Translations under genes and position numbers: made by a program
Part shown: positions 34,281 through 45,198 of the stretch, one piece after another
How positions within the stretch are numbered: position 1 is the first letter of the stretch
Layout: every line of letters starts with the position of its first letter
From: Diplodia intermedia
Lineage: Eukaryota > Ascomycota > Dothideomycetes > Botryosphaeriales > Botryosphaeriaceae
Assembly (NCBI GenBank): GCA_021495925.1
Contig: JAKEKT010000035.1
Location: forward strand, 124,001-188,000
DNA length: 64,000 nucleotides
Reading direction: 5' to 3'
The notes under the pieces: model-generated
The model's database searches: none
The model's input: the letters and a program-made list of their open reading frames with translations, nothing else
Told to the model about the DNA's origin: nothing

Positions 34281-35219
34281 ACGGGGATTAGCGGCGAGTT
34301 CTGAACATTTCACGTGCACGGATGGGAATGGCATGCTCGGTTGGGATATTAAGCTTCTCCGGCCTTTTGGAGAGCCAGCCAACCGGCTGCGAGTATAGCA
34401 TTGAGTGAGCCTGTACCATACCACTTCCGGATGGGGAGTTTGCGGATTATGATGGCGTAACACGGAATACTGGGATGGGTTTCTGATAATTGCTAAAAGC
34501 AATCAATGAAAAAGTCTTCTTTACTGACATTACTGATGTTTCAAACCCTTCCGCTTCACACGCAAACTGATTGGTCCCCCGCGAGAATTAAACCTTGAGG
34601 ACGCCCGCAGGCAGATTCATCACGGTTGCCGGTACTACTGACCAAACGCACAGCCTTCAAGGATCTGGGTGAGCCGGTTTCGTTACACTGTACGAATGCA
34701 TTTCTAGCGAAGCATTGGGACCCGCTAGCAGTAACAAGGGGGAGCATAAAAATTATACTCCATTAGTGCTCGCCGAGGCACTTGATTAACGTCCAATGGC
34801 AGTCCTATGAGGTGACAGTGCACGACACAAAACAGCCAGGGTTTTTCAAACACGGCATTTTACTTAACGTGCGAGAAAGTTTGCGCTCCATGGTGATCCG
34901 CGTTGCTCGAAGATCATGGTGTTGCGGCTCCCGGTGGTCGGCTGTGGTGGCGCCAAGAGCGGCGAAGATCGAAGCTACCAGAAGCTTCCACAATCGATAA
35001 GAGCGGGCACCATGTACGTCAGGCCGGGTGCCCAAGCTCACCGGCGTGGGGAGACTGGCCTTGAGGAACCGCCCAGAAACCTGTCGCAGCACATGATACT
35101 TCCACCCACCAACCTTCACTGCCACTGGCTATTAGAATCACTTCAACTTACCCACCACCACTGCTACTTCGCGCACGACACGAGTTTTCTGCCACACTAC
35201 ACACTCCCGCACACACACC
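34281..35219. other. Intergenic region upstream of the DnaJ-like gene
   Basis: No gene supported. It includes the CBF5 3' UTR, a tRNA-like-looking stretch at about 34570-34650 that I could not fold, and a weak heat-shock-element-like palindrome at 34980-34989. Confidence 0.5.
34980..34989 (+). promoter_or_regulatory. Weak heat-shock-element-like palindrome
   Basis: AGAAGCTTCC contains GAAnnTTC, two inverted nGAAn units, 231 bp upstream of the DnaJ-like start. Functional heat shock elements usually have three or more units, so this is a weak hint. Confidence 0.2.
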
Positions 35220-36562
35220 ATGGTCAAAGAGACCAAGCTTTACGATGCGCTGGGTACGCCCGCCCCAACCCTTCACCCTGCTCCATTAACGACACCAGGC
35301 TGACACTCGCCCACAGGCATCAGCGCCTCCGCATCACAAGATGATATCCGCAAAGCCTACAGGAAGGGTGCCCTGAAGTGGCACCCCGACAAGAACAAGG
35401 ACAACCCGCAAGCCGCCGAGAAGTTCAAGGGTAAGTGGAATCACTGCCGCACCCAGTGTCGCACCACGCGACGATGATGACTTGCACGATGCGGGTATGG
35501 CTAACGCTCACGCGCAACAGAGCTCTCGCAAGCCTACGAAATCCTATCCGACCCCGAGAAGCGCAAGATGTACGACCAGTTCGGCCTCGAATTCATACTA
35601 CGCGGCGGCGCTCCCCCGCCAGAAGGCGCCGAAAGCTTCTCCGGCGATGGGGGTAACCCCTTCGCCGGAGCTGGCGGCTTCCCCTTCAGCGGCATGGGCG
35701 GCGGCGGCCCCGGTGGCGGTGCCAGGACGTTCCACTTCTCGACCGGCGGCGGGGGGCCCAACGGTTTCAACTTCTCCAACCCCGAAAGCATATTCTCCGA
35801 ATTCTTCCGCAGCGGTGCCGCCGGCGGCATGGGTGGCGGCATGGGCGACGACGACGATTTTGCCAAGTTTGGCGGCATGCCCGGGGGCTTCCCTGGCGGC
35901 GGCGCGAGGCCTGGGGCGAAGAGGGCGAGCAGCAGCCGCTTCCCGCAGGAGCCGCGCAGGGCACAGACGCCCGAAGTCACGGTGGTGGAGAAGCCGCTGC
36001 TTGTGTCGTTGGAGGAGCTGTTCAACGGCACGACCAAGAAGATGAAGATCAAGCGCAAGACGTATGACAAGAACACTGGCAAGCAGAGTACACAAGACAG
36101 GATCCTGGAGGTGCCGATCAAGAAGGGCCTTAAGGCTGGCTCGAAGATTAAGTTCTCGGACGTGGGTGATCAGGTCGAGGGAGGCACCCAGGACCTGCAC
36201 TTCGTCGTTACAGAGGTAAGTCGTTTAGTACGACATTGCCGAATCGCCCCTTACTAACTTTGTAACAGAAAGAACATCCGCTCTACAAACGCGAAGGCGA
36301 TGATCTCAAGCACATCGTCGAAATCGATCTCAAGGAGGCTCTCACCGGCTGGAACAGGACCGTCCAGACGATTGACGGCAAGAACGTTTCCGTCCGGTCC
36401 GGAGGCCCGACGTCACCCGAATACACCGACCGCTACCCCGGCCTGGGCATGCCGAAGAGCAAGAAGCCCAGCGAGCGCGGCGACTTCGTCATCGGCGTCA
36501 AGATTAAGTTCCCAACCAGCTTGACGGCCGATCAGAAGACCAAGTTGAAGGAGATTCTGTAG
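35220..36562 (+). CDS. Type II J-domain co-chaperone, Sis1/DNAJB type
   Basis: Hsp70 co-chaperone delivering clients and stimulating ATP hydrolysis. Exons 35220-35253, 35317-35430, 35521-36215 and 36269-36562; 378 aa. The J domain spans residues 1 to about 75 with HPD intact (WHPDKNKDN), and ends in YEILSDPEKRKMYDQFG. A long Gly/Phe region with many GGG and GxF repeats follows (about residues 80-195). Two C-terminal beta domains without a Cys-rich zinc finger identify the type II class; a client-binding segment contains VVEKPLLVSLEELFNGTTKK. Yeast Sis1 is essential for translation initiation and for nuclear protein quality control. Confidence 0.93.
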
Positions 36563-37674
36563 ACACGGCCAAGGGACGATCCGATGGGGAACTATTGAAG
36601 GGACTCATGATCTTGCCCTTGGATAGGAAGCCTTCCCTCTGGATACGTAAATTATCCCACGCATCCTCTGCATCTTCTTGGCCCCTCGAGGTAAGGCCTG
36701 AAATTGCACCACAGAGGATACAGAGACATGACATGATGCGGGGCGTTGGAGTTCCGTGTTGTTTAATGGTTTGGATTTCCTCTTTCTACCACCATTTTCG
36801 TCGCCATTTTCATCCGCAAATGGTATGAAACTCAAACCACTAGTCGGAACCACCACAGGGTATGGCTGCGCGGGGCATGCGAGAGTTTTACTGCTGCTAT
36901 GGGGACGAATTAGCAGCAACTCTCCTTTTATTCTTCATTACACAAGCGTGGGTTCTTGTTCTTATCCTTTCTCTTTTAATCTTGGTTCGTGCATTGGGTG
37001 AGTGGTTAGGGCGGGGGATGGGGAGATCTTTGCACGCGGATGCCGGCATTCTTGAGCTTTCTCTTTCGGTTACCACGCCCGCCTTGAGATGGAATTGGTC
37101 GATTAGTACATGCATGGAGGTGATGACGAAGGAAAAGGTGGGTTGAGTTTGATTGGGGCGGATGCGAGATTGGCTAGAGTAGGCTTGGCTTGACATTAGG
37201 GTTGTGGATGTGGTGTTGATGGTGATAGACCAGTGGTTTTTGCCATGATAAAAATCGCTTCGAAAAGAAAAAGCTTATCTGTGTAACTCAACATTCGTGA
37301 GTAATTGATACAGAGCTGATAGTTGAAGTGTTTGGCGTGACGCAAATGCAATGTACCACAGCGGGTGACAAAAGCAATTTCCCACCCACATCTGCCTCGA
37401 AAAAATTACATGGGATAGGTAGTTGAATATAAGGTCCGGACATAAAGATAAGTTTTAAAACACGTATATTTACGTCCGGATCTTATCGATGTAGTCACAG
37501 CTCATCAGCTGCACGTCTATAGCGAGAACGATCCGTACCACCGCGAAAGACGCTACACTACTCCTACGTGCGCAGTTGAAGCTCCATCACAGCTCGTTCG
37601 CCCAAGGGCCTTCGGAAAATCACATCACCGCCACCGCCACCAGGCTGGTTCCATCTCCATCTCACACGGCCACC
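36563..37674. other. Intergenic region with a truncated MITE
   Basis: Contains the DnaJ-like 3' UTR and a partial MITE at 37357-37500. No gene is seen. Confidence 0.55.
37357..37500 (+). mobile_element. MITE copy, right terminal repeat missing
   Basis: Left end CACAGCGGGTGACAAAAGC is the best preserved terminal repeat in the window. The internal arms ATAAGGTCCGGACATAAAGA and TTTACGTCCGGATCTTAT are near-perfect inverted repeats around an A/T-rich loop. The distal end does not return to a terminal repeat. Confidence 0.8.
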
Positions 37675-38566
37675 CTATGCCAGCCCCTCATTCGCCAGCC
37701 TCTCCCTCCCCAACTCCTCGGCCAGCGCCACCGCATCGCCCACCTTCTCGGGCATGCTCAGCATGGGCGAATGCGAGCTGTCCAGCTCCACGATGCGCAC
37801 GTGCTCGCTGCCCTCGATGGCGTTGAGCATGTTCTGCTGGACGTCGGCGGGCAGGATGATGTCCTTGGCCGTCTTGATGTAGACGGCGGGCACGCGGAGC
37901 CAGGGGGCGCCCTTGCCGGGGACGGTGCCGACGTTGCCCGGGTTGGGCAGGAGGGTGGCGTGCAGCTCGCGCTGCTCGGCCTCGGGGAGGTCGTTGTAGA
38001 AGACGTACGGGTCGGGGGGTTGGATGAAGCCGTTCTGGCGGTTGGGAAAAGACCAAAATTACTCGATGCGGAAGGGGAAAGGTGGAGGGATGAACGATTG
38101 ACACGTGACGGTGAGGGGAAATAGGCACAAGAGAAAGAGAGAAAAAACGCACCTCGTCTGCCTGCATGGGGGCCTTCTCGGGGTCGTGCGGGTACATGAT
38201 CTGTGCGGCGCTCTTGCCTTCGGGCAGGATAAAGGCGGTGATGTACACGAGGCCCAGCACCCGGCCCCTGCCGGCCTCATCCTTCTTCCACGCGTAATCC
38301 GCAAGGGCGGGAGACAGGACGCTTCCGCCGTACGAGTGAGCGGCAACAATCACGTCGGTGCCGGCGGCGAGGTAGGGGTCGATGACGGAGCGCAGGTGGG
38401 CCGCGTCCTTGTCCACCAGGCCGTCGCCGGAGGGCTGGCCGACCGACGGGTTGCGGATGGCGCGCGTTTTGTAGCCGCGGCGCTCGAGGTCCGGGATGAG
38501 CTTGTGGTAGGTGTGCTCGGTGTGCCAGGCCCCAGGCACGAGGATCACGGTCGGCTTGGATGACAT
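37675..38566 (-). CDS. Alpha/beta hydrolase
   Basis: Exons 38153-38566 and 37675-38034, intron 38035-38152 (118 nt, donor GTGCGT, phase 0); 257 aa. Small soluble alpha/beta-fold esterase. The N-terminus VILVPGAWHTEHTYHKLIPD carries the oxyanion-loop motif (HG-type variant PGAW). The nucleophile elbow is AHSYGG, with the Ser in GxSxG-like context; the terminal part has the HSPMLSMPEKV segment with the catalytic His. An acidic catalytic residue is probably in the AKDIILPAD region. It resembles the fungal salicylate-esterase-like/AB hydrolase 'EstC' group, but the substrate is unknown. No signal peptide. Confidence 0.82.
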
Positions 38567-39351
38567 GCTGATGGTATGTAGAAAGGAAGCTTCTATGTAC
38601 GGGGAAAGCAGAGGGGTGGGAGGAAAGAGTGAGCTTTATGTGAGAGAGGTGGGTTGTGGGATAGCTTATGGGTGACATCGTGGCAGGGACTATTTATACT
38701 TTGGCCTTCAGCAAGTCAGTGGTTGGCCGAAATGTGGATAATTACGGCCGTGGCGGGATGACGGGTCTGACGCGGGATCTAGCGGATGGCGCAGTTTCGG
38801 TCCTTTGGAACCATGTCCGGCGTGCTGTGCAGGGAGCGGTCTGGCAGGAATGGGACTGAGACTGGGTGACAATGTCCAGGAGTGAAGAATACAGCTGTGC
38901 AGGGAGGTGGCGATGCCCTGGTTCAAGAGGGCTATCCAGACTTTGGGATGTTGGTCGTCGCGGTCGCTGGCTTCTCTCGGCCACGATGCTTGGCGATTGC
39001 CTAATCAGAGCTAGTCCGTCAGCGCTTGTTCTCGACGGAGTAATTCCGTCTCAGCCCCCAAACAAGCTCGTCTACTGCGCTATACTGTTGCTCAGCCGCG
39101 GATACCTCCGTAAAGCACAGTACTACCCATTGGTCACGGCAGCGCGTCCTCAAATCGCGACTATGAGGCAGTTGGAGAGTTGACATAGTTCATACGTATT
39201 GATATGTACCGGAGTCGTTCGACTGCGGAGCCGAGCCGAGCCCGAGACGGATTGACCGCCTGTATAGTGGGCTGCAGCCTGGTGAGAGCCATTGGGGTTT
39301 AGACAACGGTCGCAGTCTCGGATATAGTTATACCGAGCAAGATAAAATCAT
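38567..39351. other. Intergenic region
   Basis: Nothing recognised beyond the hydrolase promoter. The next gene (39352) ends here on the same strand. Confidence 0.5.
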
Positions 39352-39966
39352 TCATCTCTGCTGGCTCTGGTTGCTCACTTTGCTTTCGGCAGCAACCCCG
39401 GGCGTGCCCAATTCTTCAAACTCCTCCTCGTAGCGACGCCATACTTCAGCATCTCTGGCCAGGCGTTTTTGGGCGCGCACAAATTGCTCGTGGGAAATCA
39501 AACGACGATCGGCTTCGACAATACTGTAGGCGGTCAGCAGGGTAAAAGTGCGGGGTAGAGTTAGTATACCTTCCGAAGATCATTCCCGACATCTGGAGGA
39601 ATCTGGGCGACGGTTAGCCAGATATACCAAGCCAGCCGATAGCCGGACTACGCACACTTTGAATTGGATGGTGAGGCCGCGGTAGATGGGGCTGAAGATG
39701 TATCCCGCTCCGCCTAGAACCGCAGAGGCGATGCCCCACTACGCGGGCAGAGGTTAGCCGTCAAGTGCGAGAAGCGAGTAAGATGACGACAACATTTGAT
39801 GCTTGAAAATAAGAATACTCCTTCGAAAAAAAGGCACACGTGAGGGGTCGGGCGGATAGCGCGGCATCGGACCTACCTTGGCAGCGCCTACAGCGGCGCC
39901 TCTGGCAGCCACCCAGGCGGCGCTGTTGATCTCCGCATCCCTCTCCAGCGAGGCGTGTGTCCGCAT
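39352..39966 (-). CDS. Small two-helix membrane protein, possibly Rcf/HIG1-like
   Basis: Exons 39877-39966, 39656-39738, 39602 down to 39570, and 39352-39523; introns 138, 53, 46 nt. 125 aa. The phases all match, giving a coherent small protein with an N-terminal helix (INSAAWVAARGAAVG), a first hydrophobic helix (WGIASAVLGGAGYIF), a linker with SPIYRGLTIQFKVF, a second helix (LQMSGMIFGSIVEADRRL) and a charged C-terminal coil (RRYEEEFEEL). This hairpin with R/K loops recalls hypoxia-induced-gene (HIG1/Rcf) proteins of the mitochondrial inner membrane; the assignment is an inference from topology, and I know it only as a widely conserved Pezizomycotina protein. Exon 3 is only 33 nt. Confidence 0.65.
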
Positions 39967-41407
39967 GGCGACAGGGCGGTGGCATAGAAGACTTGGGGAG
40001 GAGGGCGGGGCGACGGCAGAGAGCAGAGAGCCGCGTTCTTGGCCGCGACGTCACGACAAATAAAAAGTCGTTGCCGAAGTTGCCGATCCTGCTCGGCCTG
40101 CTCCGCCCCACCTCCCCTCCCTGCCGGTGGACCTGCCAGTGGACCTGCCCTCCTCCAGCATCACATCTCACCATGCTGCCGTCTTGGTTCCCGCGCGCAG
40201 GTGCACGTGCAGTTTGCAGCCAGTAACCTTCCGCGCCCGCCTCCGCCCGGTTTCCTCTCAGCAACACCCCGGCCCGCGCCCGGAGCTGGCTGCTGCAACC
40301 GTCGTCCTGCGGCACAGAAGGCCTGCAGCGCCGTCAAAACGGCGACTTCAGCCCCGCCAACCTCGAACGTCTGGCGAGAAAGGGCGACATGCGGCCGGTG
40401 AGCACTAATGCACGCCTTCGCTCTGTGCGACCTCTGTTTCCTCGTTGAGTGGCACAGCACGCCGTCCGCTTGACCAAGGAATCTATCGCCATCCGCCCCT
40501 TACAACCACTGCCTCGGCGCCCACGTTGCTCGAGCCCCCAACTGGACCGATATCCTGCCGCCATGCAGCTCCCGCTTTGTGCCTCAGGGATGGCCTGATG
40601 GGGGATAATGCTCCGGACCTGCTTTCCACGCCCCGGCCCGCATCTCGCTTATCGTCCTGGGCTTTACAAGACTCTTTCATCCATGATCTTGATGTGGCGC
40701 TAATCAGTCAGCCACCTTGCCCCCGGGGCGATCGTAACTGCTTATTTGGGACTAAACTTTTCGCCAAGGGCTCGTCGATCTACATGGGATCCTCGTACAA
40801 TGCCAAGCTAGTAAAGTCACGGACTATTTCCAAAGTCCTAAGTCGCCTTTCCCACGTTCTTTTTTACAGGCCAAAAACCACCCACTCGACTGTCCCCAGT
40901 ACGCCAGCTTTTTCATGATTCACCGACCAAGAAATCATTTGTTTCTACTACCGACACAGTGCTGTGTTGGCCACCGACAGTTTGAAAAAACCCACTGTAC
41001 ATCTGGATGTCTCTCCGCACTTCGATCGCGTAGGATGCGGAGATTCTCCCCACGGTTTCTGATACCTCACATTAAATAATTCTTCAACTTCATCACCGAT
41101 GCATAGACAATGGCTGTGAGAGTTAACCGGGGCTATGTGGGCACCCAACTGAAACAAGGGATTCCGGACAATGCGCAAGCGTATGATGGGCGCCCAAACC
41201 TGCATTGGAGCTGGTAACAAAACTCGGAGTCTTTGCACAGGCTGACTTGGGATGGTGATTTTCTCAAGTAGCCAAAGACCACAACAAAGGCAACACCAGA
41301 GGTGGCATGGTTGTTCCTGCCAGTTACTATTTCCACCTGATGGAACAACTGATCAGGAGAGATAGTAGGAGCTGTGGGCTGGTAAAGCACTAGTCTCGTT
41401 CCTTTGC
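39967..41407. other. Intergenic region with an unresolved short coding-like segment
   Basis: About 1.4 kb. A segment at 40240-40400 reads as a basic, mitochondrial-presequence-like stretch ending NGDFSPANLERLARKGDMRP, followed by a GTGAGC donor-like site, but I could not assemble a complete gene. Otherwise no gene is visible. Confidence 0.4.
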
Positions 41408-43027
41408 TCAGCCTTGCGCCCGTTCAACATGTCTGACATTTAGGGGATGACTGGCTGACGTCCTCTGTTGTTCTATGAGAAGCCCAGTCTTTTCTGGATC
41501 CATCAAGTCCCATCGGCCTCTTACTTCTGACAGGACGGGTGAAGGGTCCAATGGCTTGGGCTTCTCTGATGTCTGTACAGATCGCCCCCGAAACCTCCCG
41601 GTGTGCGTCTCTTGAACGCCATCAACGTCGGTCTGGCCGTGGCGTCGGAACAGCTGAAGCCCCGGAAATATTGGAAGATTCGGGAGAGGCAGCTTCAGCA
41701 CAGCCTTCACGCTGTCCGACAACACAGGCTGAAAGTTCCGTTCGAACAACTTTGCGGACCCGAGAGGCGCAGGATTTGGCTTTGATGGTGCTGCGGCGTC
41801 GCCATCAGGATCCGCTGACTCGCACACCTGCTTCTCCGTCAACCAGGACGATGACGGGCGTGAGTCCACCAATGTGCTGGTCGTGGATGTTGGGGAATCA
41901 GGCAGCGGCTGGTTAAACGAATCCGACTTGTGCTCACGCCAACAAAGACAGGAGAAAAGGGGGCACGGTGGTGCTTTGGGAGGGCTGGCCGGAGGGTTTG
42001 ATGAGGCTTCTGGGATGCGAGATTGGGGAGCAGAACGAGACTTGTCCCCTGCAGCAGCGACTTCATCTGGACTCCACGGGTAGTCCTCGGGCTTCCGAAA
42101 GGGGGTCGGTGATGAAGGTACCAACAGCCCGGAAACGAGACGGGTCGGGTTCTGTGTCGTCTGTGCGCCACTTCCGGCTGGAGTAACAGGGTGTGGGATC
42201 CTCAGCCTTGCCGATCCACTTGGACGTTGCTTTCTCCTGACCTGATGCTCCGGCTCTGGCGACTGTCGAAGTGGTGCCTGGTCTTCTGTCACCTGGATTG
42301 AGGGGATTTCTGGGTTCGAAGGTCCAGTCCCGGGCTGCGATTCGGTCTGGATAGGCCCCTCGTCACGAGGTGGTGCGTAGTCCTCCGGATAGTCGCCTTC
42401 GAGTTCTTGAGGCTCTTGCTCCACTCGAAGCTCTACCGGCCTCTCAATGCATTCGAGCTCGGGAGGATCGGGAGATTCCTTCCTAATCCAAGTGTCATTG
42501 GACACCGAAAACGCAGACGGTCGGCGTTGCTTCCTTGCGTGGCAGAGCGTCATGGCAAACACGATTGATTTCACCTTGGCCTTCAGCGTCGGCTTCGGCT
42601 TCTCGGGACTTCCAGGCTGCCTCAGCTTGCTGCACTTGTGCGGCTTTGTGTACGTGAAGGAGAGCAGGGAATATTCTCGCTGTTCGTGGCATTTCGAATC
42701 CGAGGAAGCTGTGGCTTTGGTGCGTTGAAACGACCGTCGGCTTGTCTGATTGGCGTCCAGTGAGCCTCGATGAACAGAGGCTAGGCAAAACCGTTGCGAC
42801 TTACCATCACGCTGAAATGGCACCCTTGCATCCCCGAACGCGAGCACGTGGTGAGGGCAGACATCCATGAGTCCGTTTGCAGCAAGATTGGAGTCCTCTG
42901 TGCGGGATGCGCGCCGATTAAAGCGTTTTGCAGCGATGACAATACGAAGATGCCCCTTTGAGAGGGCAAAAGACGGTGTTGGGTGCCACGCTCTAGGATA
43001 TACAGCACATCCCGGCAAAGACGGCAT
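41408..43027 (-). CDS. Pro/Ser/Glu-rich orphan protein
   Basis: A long open frame, about 539 aa from the ATG at 43027. The C-terminal two thirds look protein-like: Pro/Ser/Glu-rich, acidic-then-basic, low-complexity and probably disordered, with a short PLFSCLCW segment and an RKPEDYPWSPDEV block. The first 160 residues look less coding-like and contain a GTAAGT site near 42805 with a plausible downstream acceptor, so the true gene may start at the ATG inside (MTLCHARKQRR) or have a spliced 5' end. No domain, signal peptide or membrane helix is recognised. Function unknown; lineage-specific gene likely. Confidence 0.45.
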   Translation of the reverse strand: MPSLPGCAVYPRAWHPTPSFALSKGHLRIVIAAKRFNRRASRTEDSNLAANGLMDVCPHHVLAFGDARVPFQRDGKSQRFCLASVHRGSLDANQTSRRSFQRTKATASSDSKCHEQREYSLLSFTYTKPHKCSKLRQPGSPEKPKPTLKAKVKSIVFAMTLCHARKQRRPSAFSVSNDTWIRKESPDPPELECIERPVELRVEQEPQELEGDYPEDYAPPRDEGPIQTESQPGTGPSNPEIPSIQVTEDQAPLRQSPEPEHQVRRKQRPSGSARLRIPHPVTPAGSGAQTTQNPTRLVSGLLVPSSPTPFRKPEDYPWSPDEVAAAGDKSRSAPQSRIPEASSNPPASPPKAPPCPLFSCLCWREHKSDSFNQPLPDSPTSTTSTLVDSRPSSSWLTEKQVCESADPDGDAAAPSKPNPAPLGSAKLFERNFQPVLSDSVKAVLKLPLPNLPIFPGLQLFRRHGQTDVDGVQETHTGRFRGRSVQTSEKPKPLDPSPVLSEVRGRWDLMDPEKTGLLIEQQRTSASHPLNVRHVERAQG

Positions 43028-44181
43028 CGTAAGGTGTTGCACTGACCACGATTCGTCAAAACAAGGTCCTTCCGCAGCGCCTCCTGACCAATGGCACCCC
43101 GCAGATCATGGATATAGACCCGTCTTTCAATACTTTGCGGCAAGATTGTGCCTATCCTCGCTGCCCCGTGCTGCCGTAGGGCAGAGGTGGTGGTGTCTGG
43201 CCCGCGTCCCGTGGGTGTCGTCAGCGACCCAGCGCTCGTGATCATCCACCAGGCTTAGAGCATCCGAGCAACCGAAGGCGGCAACTCTAATTCTCCACGA
43301 TGTGGACTGCGCATGTGCCGGGTTTTCCATGGAATTGGCGGTCCGGATAACCGAAGGTTGTTGTCGGATACGTCGGCCAGATTTCTGCGGGGAAGGAGTG
43401 CAGATTGCACCAGTATCATAACGACCGGCTTCTGGTAAGGCTGAAACTTGAGTGTCTTGCAATCATGTGCGTGGGACACTCTTATGTCGCTGCTTGCGCT
43501 CTGGTCCACAAGTCTAAGCTTTCAGTTCGCTTGGAATTGCAAAAGCTGTTGGTGAGTCGAGGCTTAGCATAGTCACCTTTGATGCCATTTTTAATAGCAC
43601 ACTGACGTTCGGGCCTTCGTTATTTCCCGTCTTGTTGCAATAATAGAAGTAAAATGAGACCCCGTATGTTGGAAAGTCTTTGCCGCTCTGTGTCGTCAGT
43701 CAGCCGCAAGAAATTCGCGCACCATGGGGGATCTACCTTGAAGCAAAGACGACTCGACTGCATGTTTCACTGCGATAGGATGTCAACCTAAACACCAAGA
43801 AAAGCGGATTGAAATGTTCAGTCAACTTTTTCTCAATTTGGATATCATGAAACCAATACTTTACTGTCCAGGCCAACACTGGCCACCATTAATCATTTTT
43901 CCCTCCCCCCTTTAACACGAAGCCCTGACCAAGTTGGTCCCCACACAGCAGGTTGCAGAAGATTCGAGCCCTCTGAGCCCCACCGAGAACACTGCGTGGG
44001 CAGCTGGATCCAATATACGGACGTATTTGTCCGCATCAAAGACTTACATCAACGTTCGGACAATGGATTCAACCACACACATAGAAGGGTGCAACAGCTC
44101 CTCGAGGGACAGAAGTGGGACAGGCTCGATTCTTCCGTCGCCTCTGCCGTGCCGAACGGCTTCTCTTCCCCCTCCCTCCCC
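43028..44181. other. Intergenic region with a partial MITE
   Basis: No gene supported. It contains a degraded element at 43944-44076 just downstream of the second NLP gene. Confidence 0.5.
43944..44076 (+). mobile_element. MITE-like copy with an internal palindrome
   Basis: Starts CACAGCAGGTTGCAGAA, a degenerate terminal repeat. The internal palindrome at 44006-44072 has arms GGATCCAATATACGGACGT and ACGTTCGGACAATGGATTC, matching the inner arms of the copies at 11212 and 46062. The right terminal repeat is not found. Confidence 0.6.
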
Positions 44182-45198
44182 TCACAACAACGCCGCCTTG
44201 GCCAGATTCTCCTCGAAGTTCCCGTCCTTGAACGGCACGTTGGCGCTGCCGAAATCCGCGTCCCGCAGCGCCCGCCTCGCCGCGTCCGGCAGGCTCTCCC
44301 ACGCGACCATGGGCTGCTCGCCGCCGCCGCCGACATCATCGGCGGCGGCGAAGCCCACCCGGTGGTTGACGGGGAAGACGTTGTAGTACCTGAGCAGCGG
44401 GCGCGTCGTGCCGGCGCGCAGCGGCGGGTCCGTCGACGTCTCGTAGCCGCCGTGGCCGGACGCGGCGACGCCGAGGAGCGTGGCGCGCGCGGGCGACGGG
44501 TCGCTGAGCCAGACGACGCAGCCCTCCCAGTCGTGCCGGTGCCCGAGCCCGGTGCCGGGCGAGTCCTTGGGCATGTACCACGAGTACATCAGCGCGTAGG
44601 CGCCGGCGCCGGCGCCGGCGCTGCTGGAGTTGGACGACGCCGCGGCGCCGCCGCCGCGGACGTAGACTTGGCCCGGGCTGCTGCTGCAGTCGCCGGTGGA
44701 GGTGCCCGAGGGGTTGAGGCCCGCGCTGGTTAGGGGGGGTTTGTGTTAGCTGGGGTTCGAGGTTCGAAGTGGAGGCTGTGTCAATATGGGTGGTGGGCAG
44801 GGCATGTGGAAAGTGCTCTGTGCTGGGGCCGGCCATGCTAATCTTTGCCGCGGCGATTGATGAATTGTACAATGGTTGTGACATGAAGATCGATGGGGTA
44901 TATCCAGATGTATGCTCGACAAGGAGGTGACTCGGACGTGAAGTGTAAACATGAGAATTGGCACCTACTTGGTGTTGCCCGAAGCGTCGACGGCAGGGAA
45001 GGGAACGCAGCCGGAGTCAACCTTCAGGAAAGGCTTGAACTTCTCGTAGAGCTCGCCGGTTGCGCCGTCCGGCACCGTCTCGGGTAGGCCGACAACGGCA
45101 TCGTGGTCGATCTCGTCACGACGGTGGATTGCCGCAGCGTTGACGCAGCTTGCGCCGGCAAGGAGGTAGACGAGGCCGTGGCGGATGGAGAGCGGCAT
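44182..45198 (-). CDS. Second NLP/NPP1 secreted protein
   Basis: Exons 44969-45198 and 44182-44725 joined across a 243-nt intron (44726-44968; donor GTAGGT); 257 aa. A signal peptide (ending in CVNAAAIHRR) is followed by the NPP1 domain with the GHRHDWE heptapeptide intact. Distinctive: a Gly/Ala/Ser low-complexity insertion (AAASSNSSSAGAGAGA) just before the ALMYSWYMPKD block, encoded by a GGCGCC-type simple repeat. The intron is in another place than in the NLP gene at 20908-21719, and the sequences are clearly diverged. The frame is intact and both cysteines are present; activity on plants cannot be inferred. Confidence 0.88.
44594..44624. repeat. GC-rich GGCGCC simple repeat in the second NLP gene
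   Basis: Four to five tandem GGCGCC-type hexamers, in frame, encoding Ala/Gly. Likely length-variable between strains. Confidence 0.7.

Noticed and set aside
34565..34655. tRNA-like stretch with TTTGGTC and GGACCAA ends
   Set aside because: Has a GGTTTAATTC B-box-like piece but I could not form a D arm or anticodon stem.
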